Position numbers and translations under genes: made by a program. A stretch of 47,207 nt of DNA from DATJHM01 sp035493895 (GTDB lineage Bacteria > Chloroflexota > Ktedonobacteria > Ktedonobacterales > Ktedonobacteraceae), in the NCBI GenBank assembly GCA_035493895.1, contig DATJHM010000110.1, positions 1 to 47,207 on the forward strand, given 5' to 3'. Below the pieces are notes generated by a model. That model saw nothing but the letters and a program-made list of their open reading frames with translations. It was not told the origin of the DNA and made no database searches. Positions 41,371 to 47,207 of this stretch are shown here, one piece after another (the first letter of the stretch is position 1; each line of letters starts with the position of its first letter).

Positions 41371-42528
41371 CTACGGGGTCTGGACCGGAAGCCGTTTTTT
41401 GCCCTGCTCGAAGCGTGTGCGCAATTGGCCACAGGCGGCTGCAATATCGTCGCCCCGTTCGGCGCGGACACTATTGCTGATGCCACGCGCAAAGAGTGTA
41501 TTGCGGAAACTGCGGATCGCCTCGGGGCCGGGCGTCTGATAGCTGGCCGAGGTCACGTTGACGGGAATACAGTTGACGTGAGCGAATTGTTTGAGCGGGG
41601 CCAGCAATTGTGCGAGCTGTTCAGCATGCTCAGGGGTATCGTTGACGCCCGAGAGCAGGACGTATTCGAATGTGACCTGCCTGTGCGTGGTGTCGATATA
41701 GTCCTGACAGGCCGCGAAGAGTTCTTTGAGCGGATATCTACGGTTAATGGGCATCGTCTGGCTACGCAGTTCGTCGGTTGGTGCGTGCAGCGAGATGGCC
41801 AGATTGACCTGGAGCGGTTCCTGACTGAGCTGGCGGATCGCTGGTACCAGCCCTGCGGTCGAGATGGTGATATGGCGCGCCCCCAGATTAAACCCCTCGG
41901 CACTGTTGAGAATGCGGAGTGCCTGCAAAACGTTTTGATAATTGTGCAGCGGTTCTCCCATGCCCATGAGCACGATATTGGTGATATGATCGATACTTTT
42001 GCTGCCTGGAAGACCAGCAGCACTCCAGGCAGCCTGTTTGAGTTCGCGCGCAAAGTGCAAGACCTGTGCGACGATCTCGCCAGCGCTGAGATGGCGATCA
42101 AAGCCCATCTGACCCGTGGCACAGAACGTACAGCCGAGTGCGCAACCCGCCTGACTGGAGACGCAGACGGTCGCTCGTGCGCTACTCTCGCCCAAGGGCG
42201 GATATAACATGAGCACCGACTCGATTAATTTCCCATCGTCCAGCTCGAGCAGAATTTTTCGTGTACGGTCGTCTTTTGAGTGCTGCTCGCTACGAATGAC
42301 GCCCGGACCGATGGTGGTCTCGGCGGCCATCTGCTCGCGTAGAGCCTGAGGAAGATTGCTCATAGCTGAGAAATCCGTCACCAGATGCTGATAGAGCCAG
42401 CTATAGACCTGTTTGGCCCGAAAAGCTGGTTGTTTATGTTCTGCCATCCATTGCTGCATCTGCGGGAGTGTCAGAGAGAGCAGATCTGTCTTCGGTTGTG
42501 TTGTTGGTAGCGTCGGTGTCATTTCCAT
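41371..42528 (-). CDS. rlmN: Dual-specificity RNA methyltransferase (23S rRNA A2503, tRNA A37)
   Basis: A 385-residue radical-SAM enzyme that methylates C2 of adenosine in 23S rRNA and some tRNAs. The radical-SAM cluster cysteines are C129, C133 and C136 (QAGCALGCTFCATG), and the methyl-carrier cysteine is C366 in GDDIAAACGQL. Other family segments include NIVLMGMGEPLHNYQNV, ARHITISTAGLVP, LAISLHAPTDELR and YVLLSGVNDT. The start at 42528 is not well marked. Its 3' end abuts the hairpin element, and the last ~15 residues (RFEQGKKRLPVQTP) may include sequence altered by it. Confidence 0.93.
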   Translation of the reverse strand: MEMTPTLPTTQPKTDLLSLTLPQMQQWMAEHKQPAFRAKQVYSWLYQHLVTDFSAMSNLPQALREQMAAETTIGPGVIRSEQHSKDDRTRKILLELDDGKLIESVLMLYPPLGESSARATVCVSSQAGCALGCTFCATGQMGFDRHLSAGEIVAQVLHFARELKQAAWSAAGLPGSKSIDHITNIVLMGMGEPLHNYQNVLQALRILNSAEGFNLGARHITISTAGLVPAIRQLSQEPLQVNLAISLHAPTDELRSQTMPINRRYPLKELFAACQDYIDTTHRQVTFEYVLLSGVNDTPEHAEQLAQLLAPLKQFAHVNCIPVNVTSASYQTPGPEAIRSFRNTLFARGISNSVRAERGDDIAAACGQLRTRFEQGKKRLPVQTP

Positions 42529-42829
42529 AGTGCGTAATTATAGCACAAAATCAGCATGAAAACCCTCTTTATGCGAAAGAGAATCTTTTCGCGTTCTCCA
42601 GACTGTCCCGGCTTTTACTCCAGAGCGCAAATGTCGCTTATAGAAATACTGTACTGTATTTGTAACTGAAAAACTTGCCACTTTTGGGACGCTCTGTCAG
42701 GGTAGCAATAAAATAGTACCTTTGTCAGATGTTAATTAGTTGAGTATCTGTTACAATCATACGTAGTAGCAGGTAACCATACAGGCGTCACCAGCGTATA
42801 TGGAGAAACGTGCTGGTGTAAAATGAACC
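42529..42829. promoter_or_regulatory. Divergent intergenic region with extended -10 promoter for the MFS gene
   Basis: No gene is supported. TG-T-TACAAT at 42749-42757 is an extended -10 sequence on the plus strand, 73 nt before the MFS GTG. A matching -35 box is not evident. Confidence 0.4.
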
Positions 42830-44296
42830 GTGGAAAGTCGAGTGCAGATGTCAATTTCAACACAACCTCTTGACGCAGAGCAGAAACAACCAGGTGTCAC
42901 CAGTTTTCGGCTTGTGCTGAAGAACAGGAATTTTCTACTGTTATGGTGTGCCCAGCTTATCTCTCAGATTGTGCTGAACGCGGCAAATTTTGGTGTTATT
43001 GTGCTGGTCGATGATGTGACGCATAATTCGGAATTGATGGCAGGTCTGGCAATTACGGCTTTTACCTTACCCGCTGTACCCTTTAGTGCGATTGCTGGTG
43101 TCGTTGTGGAGCGTGCAAGTAAGCGCCATGTGTTATGGATGACAAATGTGTTGCGTATGATTACGATGCTGTTGATGTTTGCCTCCTTGCTTTATAACCG
43201 CACGAGCCTGGTCCCACTCTTTTTCCTCTGTTTTATCACATCGTTAATCAGTCAATTTTTTGTTCCGGCTGAAGGAGCGGCGATTCCTCTCCTGGTGGGA
43301 GAGCGTGAGTTGCTGCCAGCACTCTCTCTTTTCAATATTTCTTTGACGGTGGCGCAGGGTATTGGCTTTCTGCTTGTAGGGCGGATTGTAGCGGCTCTTT
43401 TTCCGCCTTTTGACCTGCCGATAGGGACCATCATCTATCATGTACTCCCGGCGGATATGCTCTTTATTGTGGCGGCGGCGTTGTATGCGGTGTGCGCGGT
43501 CCTGATCCTCTGTATTCCGAGCAGGGCATTGGAGGAGACGCGGCTCTATGCGCGGAAGGAGGAGACGGTTGTGGCACTGCGGGTTGCGCTGCATTCGTTG
43601 TGGGAGGATCTGGTGGCTGGCTGGCGTATTATCAGTGCTGATGGCCTCCTGTTGTATGCGGTGATACAGCTTTCCATTGTGGGGATTTTGATGCTGCTGA
43701 TTGGCGAACTGGCGGGGGCTTTTGTCAGTAAGTTTCTCCATCGTTCGACGCAGGATATGGCGCTGGTGCTGGCACCGGCCGCTGTCGGGCTCATTCTGGC
43801 TTCGGTGTTGATGCCAAGGATCACGGCTTATGTGGGCAAATTGCGTCTGACAATCGCTGGTTTTGTGATGCTTGGCGTCTGCTTTTTCCTTCTGCCAGTA
43901 TTGCAATGGCTGGCGGTCCATCTTGATCCTCTGGAGGGGGTACAGGCCCCCTGGCTTTTCTGGATGACGCTGCTGCTGGTTTTCCTGCTGGGAGTGGCGA
44001 TGTCGGCGGTGAATATTCCCACGGCCACTATTATGCAGGAGCGCGCGCCCGAGGATGGTCGGGCTCGTGTGCTGGCCCTGCAAGCGATGTTTTACAATGC
44101 AGGCTCGATTCCGATTCTGCTCTTTGCGGGTGCGTTCGCCCAGCTCATCGGCTTCAGCCAGCTCATTGTATTGATCGGGGCCATTATGCTCATCTTCTGC
44201 TGCTGGGGTAGCTGGTATCTCAAACGCAATGACCATGTGGATGAGACATGTGGGGCAGAAGAAAATGCTGTAGTTGTTGCACAGGAACACGTGTAG
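42830..44296 (+). CDS. MFS transporter (MFS_3-type exporter)
   Basis: A 488-residue transporter with about 12 membrane segments. The N-terminal FRLVLKNRNFLLLWCAQLISQIVLNAANFGVIVLV is the usual start of this group, and SFAIAGVVVERASKRHVLWMTN-like loop 2-3 (FSAIAGVVVERASKRHVLWMT) carries the basic motif. PAEGAAIPLLVGERELLPALSLFN follows, as in exporters related to the enterobactin exporter EntS. Substrate unknown. A GTG at 42830 and an ATG at 42848 are both possible starts; the ATG has a weak GGAAAG upstream. Downstream lies a repeat-rich non-coding region. Confidence 0.85.
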   Translation: MESRVQMSISTQPLDAEQKQPGVTSFRLVLKNRNFLLLWCAQLISQIVLNAANFGVIVLVDDVTHNSELMAGLAITAFTLPAVPFSAIAGVVVERASKRHVLWMTNVLRMITMLLMFASLLYNRTSLVPLFFLCFITSLISQFFVPAEGAAIPLLVGERELLPALSLFNISLTVAQGIGFLLVGRIVAALFPPFDLPIGTIIYHVLPADMLFIVAAALYAVCAVLILCIPSRALEETRLYARKEETVVALRVALHSLWEDLVAGWRIISADGLLLYAVIQLSIVGILMLLIGELAGAFVSKFLHRSTQDMALVLAPAAVGLILASVLMPRITAYVGKLRLTIAGFVMLGVCFFLLPVLQWLAVHLDPLEGVQAPWLFWMTLLLVFLLGVAMSAVNIPTATIMQERAPEDGRARVLALQAMFYNAGSIPILLFAGAFAQLIGFSQLIVLIGAIMLIFCCWGSWYLKRNDHVDETCGAEENAVVVAQEHV

Positions 44297-44345
44297 AAGC
44301 GCGGATCATCGCGGAAGGGCGAGAGGGCCGGGGTGACGCGGATCG

Positions 44346-44568
44346 GCATCAACCGAGGAATGGATGAGCTATTGGAGAGGGCCGGTGGGGGACGCGGGCA
44401 GGGATAAACCGCTGCCCCTACCTCTGTGTCTCTTCGAGGGTGAGGAACCTCTGTCCCCCTTGCCAGGAGCGACGTGGTTCCGCGCAACACCACAGGGAGG
44501 GGCCGGGGTTGTCTTGCCCGCGTGCCCACCGGCCCTCTCCAATAGCTCATACATTCTTCGGCTGATGC
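44346..44568. repeat. Long hairpin element, copy A
   Basis: A 26-bp perfect inverted repeat (44364-44389 and 44525-44550) whose arms include GAGCTATTGGAGAGGGCC. The pairing continues outwards to 44346 and 44568 with three mismatches, and inwards with ACGCGGGCA/TGCCCGCGT. The element is thus one large stem-loop of about 223 nt, similar in sequence to copy B at 41.2 kb. Confidence 0.8.
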
Positions 44569-44726
44569 GTATTGGATCGGCAGAAAGCACGACCAATAGG
44601 CATCAACCGAGGAATGGATGGGCAGGCAGAAGGCCCGGCCTCTCCTGGCAATGTTCCCTGGATGGGAGACGATGCTGGTACGCGTTTCTCAGGCGAATGG
44701 ATAATGCAATATGAAATTGTAAAAGT

Positions 44727-45105
44727 GCTACACAACCTACACAAAGGTGGAGGTGATGGGGATCTTGACCCTACACGCTTCCATACCAGTGCTACATGAG
44801 ATCATGAGTGGCGAGACAGAGGCGGCTGGATCCTTGTTGGTGACGCGCTACGAGAATTTTTACGAAAAAGCTACACAACCTACACAAAGGTGGAGGTGAT
44901 GGGGATCTTGACCCTACACGCTTCTACACCAGGGCTACATGGGCCTGTGAGTGGTAAGACAGAGATGGTCTAGATCTTCTGGGTGACGCGCTACAAGATT
45001 TTTTTTACGCTACGAGAAAAATTTCCTAAAAAGCTACACAACCTACACAAATGCCGATGTGATGGGAATCTCACTCCTACACTGCCCCCTGCACCAGTCC
45101 TACAC
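44727..45105. repeat. 143-bp tandem repeat rich in CTACAC motifs
   Basis: Two copies with an exact 143-bp period start at 44727 and 44870; their first 55 bases are identical (beginning GCTACACAACCTACACAAAG), and GGTGACGCGCTAC recurs at 44839 and 44982. A third, diverged copy starts at 45033. The hexamer CTACAC recurs throughout. No coding potential is seen. Confidence 0.85.
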
Positions 45106-45293
45106 TTCCCCCATATCGATGCTGCACTGTCTCTCTTTCAGGCGACATCGTTGTAAGAACCGGGAGGGAGGTCTTATTGCCTCTTCTACTATAGATATTC
45201 GGCAGGTGGTGAGATTTCTGAAGGGGTGAGACAAGATTTTTTTTGTATGCCAGCATTTTTGTGTGAAATGCAGTCACTCTCTTCCCTCTTTGC

Positions 45294-45608
45294 TCATTCC
45301 CTCTGGGATTGCGCCGAGAATTGAAAGAGTAGCGTATGGGTATCCTGGGAGGCTTCAGCAATCAGCGTATCGAAATGCTGAAGTTCCGGGAGCAAATCTT
45401 CAGGAGGAGCGCTGGCCTGCATGGCTTCTTCGCTTTCCCAGACGCTGATGAGTGTGTATTTGTGCTGTTCCGCCGTGTTCTGGAAGATGAATGCATCTTT
45501 AAAGCCTCGCTGCGCGCTTGCGCTGGGAAACATCCTGTTGCGAATGAAGTTGAGTGCTTCCTCTTCGCTATCCGGGTGAAAGGTAATCCTGGTCACTTTT
45601 GCGTGCAT
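45294..45608 (-). CDS. Antibiotic biosynthesis monooxygenase (ABM) domain protein
   Basis: A protein of 104 residues when started at ATG 45608, seven nt after AAAGGA; the upstream frame to 45827 is not protein-like. VTRITFHPDSEEEALNFI, then GFKDAFIFQNTAEQHKYTLISVWESEEAMQAS, fits a ferredoxin-like ABM fold, which is found in small monooxygenases and heme-degrading enzymes. No residue pattern identifies the substrate. It is divergent from the TIR-NACHT gene, with a 112-nt gap. Confidence 0.75.
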   Translation of the reverse strand: MHAKVTRITFHPDSEEEALNFIRNRMFPSASAQRGFKDAFIFQNTAEQHKYTLISVWESEEAMQASAPPEDLLPELQHFDTLIAEASQDTHTLLFQFSAQSQRE

Positions 45609-45630
45609 GGAACTATCCTTTGCCTTTTTC

Positions 45631-45659
45631 TTGAGAATAAGCCGAAAACACGTTATACT
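45631..45659 (+). promoter_or_regulatory. Strong sigma-70 type promoter of the TIR-NACHT gene
   Basis: TTGAGA (45631-45636) and TATACT (45654-45659), each with five of six consensus bases, are 17 bp apart. The start near 45666 leaves a leader of about 55 nt. Confidence 0.65.
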
Positions 45660-45720
45660 CATGATGAAGGATTCAATACATATATTTGCATATTGATATA
45701 TTGTATGATTGATTTGCAGG

Positions 45721-47207
45721 ATGCAACAAAAAACGGAAAAGAAGCCGCCATACCGTATTTTTCTCTCTTCGGCTCCCGAGGATGATGAGTGGTGTCGGCG
45801 TTTGATGGTACACTTCCAGCCATTCATTCGCCAGGAAAAGCTGAAAGTGTGGCATCAGGGGCTCGTTGAGCCGGGTATCTCTGCTCCAGAGGAACGAACT
45901 CGTGCCCTGCAAAAGGCTGACCTCATCATTCTGCTTCTAACTCCCGAGTATCTGGCTTCAGATCTCTATGCCATCGAAGATGCGCCCCTGGTTGTTGGAT
46001 CACAGCAGGATGGCGGCGTGCAGGTTGTCCCGATTCTGTGCAAAGAGTGTTCATGGGAAATCATGGGGCTTGCCGATCTGCAACGCTTGCCTGATACTGG
46101 CTCACCTGTGCCGCAAGCAGGGGAGGAGCGGGATGCTGTGCTGAAGCAGGTTGTCAATGATGTGTATCATCTGCTCGATCCTGACTGGATTGTGCCAACG
46201 CCTCATTCTCTCTCCTACGACGAACGTAGGAATCGAAGGCTTTTGCTTCAGCAGGTGCGCACGACCTGGATTGAGAAGGGGGGGATGTTGGAGCAATCCT
46301 TGCAGCGGACGGCTGTGCATCTTGCTTTGCGACTACAAGAGCGGCCAGATGCTCTGGATAATCCCTGGACCAGGCAAGTGCAGGAACTTGTGCGCAGCCC
46401 ACATATGCGCTCTCCCGGGACCAGCATTCTCCAGGTGTATGATGAGGCTTATGGTCAATTGCTCATTCTTGGTGAACCCGGTGCGGGTAAAACGACGCTA
46501 CTGCTGGAATTGACCCGCGATCTCCTCAAACGTGCTGAACGTGCTGAGGATGTTCCTATGCCTGTCGTATTTAATCTGTCGTCCTGGAACTCACAGCATC
46601 CATCATTTGCTAGCTGGATGATTGAAGAGCTTAAATCTTCCAAGTATCAGATCTCCAGGCAGGTTGCAGCTGCATGGATTGAGCAGCATCAACTGATACC
46701 ACTGCTGGATGGTCTGGATGAGGTTCCTGAGCCCTTACAGGAGGCCTGTATGCAGGCCATCAATGCTTACCAGCAAGAGCAGCAGCATTCTCCCCTGGTC
46801 GTCAGTTGTCGCAGCAAGGACTACGAGAAGCTTGTATCTCATCTGAAGCTCAGCAAGGCGGTGCGTATTCTTCCTTTGACCGATGAGCAGATCGAAACGT
46901 ATCTTGCGCAAGATCAGGGTCATCTGGATACCGTACGCACTATGCTGCATCAGGATCAGGAGTTACTGAAGCTTGCCCGTCAACCTCTGATGCTCAGTAT
47001 TCTGACGCTCGCCTATCAGAACAGTACGGTAGCAGATTTCCCTGCATACAATTCGCCAGAGCAACTTCAGCGTGTGATCTTCGCCGACTACGTGCGTTGT
47101 ATGCTCCAGCGCCGTGAAGAACTTCCATCCTGGATATCGTTTACACAGGCGCAATCCTGGTTGCACACAATTGCTACCAATTTGCAGCGGAATAAGCAGA
47201 CGGTGTT
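45721..47207 (+). CDS. TIR-NACHT protein, 3' truncated by window end
   Basis: The frame runs open from ATG 45721 to the window end (495 codons). Residues about 10-145 form a TIR-like domain: YRIFLSSAPEDDEWCRRLM, ADLIILLLTPEYLASD and then E86, which occupies the position of the catalytic glutamate of NADase TIR domains. A NACHT-type STAND ATPase follows: Walker A GEPGAGKTT at residue 251, Walker B LLDGLDEV at residue 328, and VVSCRSKDYEKL after it. The C-terminal sensor domain lies beyond the window. Such proteins act in antiphage defence or cell death by NAD+ depletion, but signalling roles are also possible. A TTG at 45709 could extend it by four codons; the ribosome binding site is weak. 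Confidence 0.85.
   Translation, partial: MQQKTEKKPPYRIFLSSAPEDDEWCRRLMVHFQPFIRQEKLKVWHQGLVEPGISAPEERTRALQKADLIILLLTPEYLASDLYAIEDAPLVVGSQQDGGVQVVPILCKECSWEIMGLADLQRLPDTGSPVPQAGEERDAVLKQVVNDVYHLLDPDWIVPTPHSLSYDERRNRRLLLQQVRTTWIEKGGMLEQSLQRTAVHLALRLQERPDALDNPWTRQVQELVRSPHMRSPGTSILQVYDEAYGQLLILGEPGAGKTTLLLELTRDLLKRAERAEDVPMPVVFNLSSWNSQHPSFASWMIEELKSSKYQISRQVAAAWIEQHQLIPLLDGLDEVPEPLQEACMQAINAYQQEQQHSPLVVSCRSKDYEKLVSHLKLSKAVRILPLTDEQIETYLAQDQGHLDTVRTMLHQDQELLKLARQPLMLSILTLAYQNSTVADFPAYNSPEQLQRVIFADYVRCMLQRREELPSWISFTQAQSWLHTIATNLQRNKQTV

Larger units (their letters stand above)
44297..45293. other. Repeat-rich intergenic region without genes
   Basis: About 1 kb with no convincing coding region. 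It contains hairpin element copy A (44346-44568) with partial copies at both sides, a 22-bp direct repeat (44345-44366 and 44599-44620), and 143-bp tandem repeats (44727-45105). Confidence 0.7.

Noticed and set aside
43244..44290. 348-residue minus-strand frame opposite the MFS gene.
   Set aside because: Rich in Gln, His and Arg, as expected for an antisense frame of a membrane protein gene.
44727..45105. CRISPR array.
   Set aside because: Repeats are 143 bp with no short repeat-spacer alternation, and no cas genes are nearby.

Overview
The window looks like chromosomal DNA from a Chloroflexota bacterium, most likely of the Ktedonobacteria type. I infer this from the mix of genes rather than from any search. 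It has a complete bacterial F-type ATP synthase operon with an H+-type c subunit, FakA/DegV/Asp23 genes next to rpmB, a DUF3090 protein, zinc-ribbon proteins with very long low-complexity tails, a TIR-NACHT protein, and many palindromic or tandem repeats between genes. Base composition is close to even, and most genes have clear purine-rich ribosome binding sites.

Layout. 1-7.2 kb: the end of a MerR-type regulator, then mostly minus-strand housekeeping genes (NTF2-like protein, MidA-type methyltransferase, HD phosphohydrolase, DNA polymerase III delta, DUF92 and small membrane proteins, a RusA-like nuclease). 7.3-12.3 kb: a plus-strand three-gene operon with its own promoter. It encodes a zinc-ribbon scaffold carrying eight copies of an LP(S/E)W(M/L) motif, a GlmL/MutL-like actin-fold ATPase with no mutase beside it, and a beta-barrel protein; this is the best candidate for an undescribed system. 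It ends in a hairpin that contains DnaA-box sequences. 12.4-16.1 kb: gpmI, a small membrane protein and a secreted TPM-like glycine-rich protein. 16.2-23.7 kb: the minus-strand ATP synthase operon atpZ-B-E-F-H-A-G-D-C with a recognisable promoter.

23.9-33.4 kb: minus-strand envelope genes. These are a YbhN-like flippase-fold membrane protein, a DUF362/ferredoxin protein joined to an NAD-dependent epimerase, and an operon of membrane-anchored glycoside hydrolase, processive-type GT2 and GT39 glycosyltransferase. 34.1-38.4 kb: a D-2-hydroxyacid dehydrogenase, a DUF3090 protein, two ATGA-coupled small genes, a zinc-ribbon protein and DegV. 38.5-42.5 kb: FakA, Asp23, divergent rpmB and rlmN. 42.8-47.2 kb: an MFS exporter, about 1 kb of repeat-rich non-coding DNA (long hairpin element plus 143-bp tandem repeats), an ABM-domain protein, and a TIR-NACHT gene that runs off the window end.

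How the parts fit: most of the window is core metabolism and envelope biology. Accessory character is concentrated in the zinc-ribbon/ATPase operon, the two copies of a long hairpin element at about 41.2 and 44.4 kb, and the TIR-NACHT gene. All family calls are from reading motifs; no database search was run.
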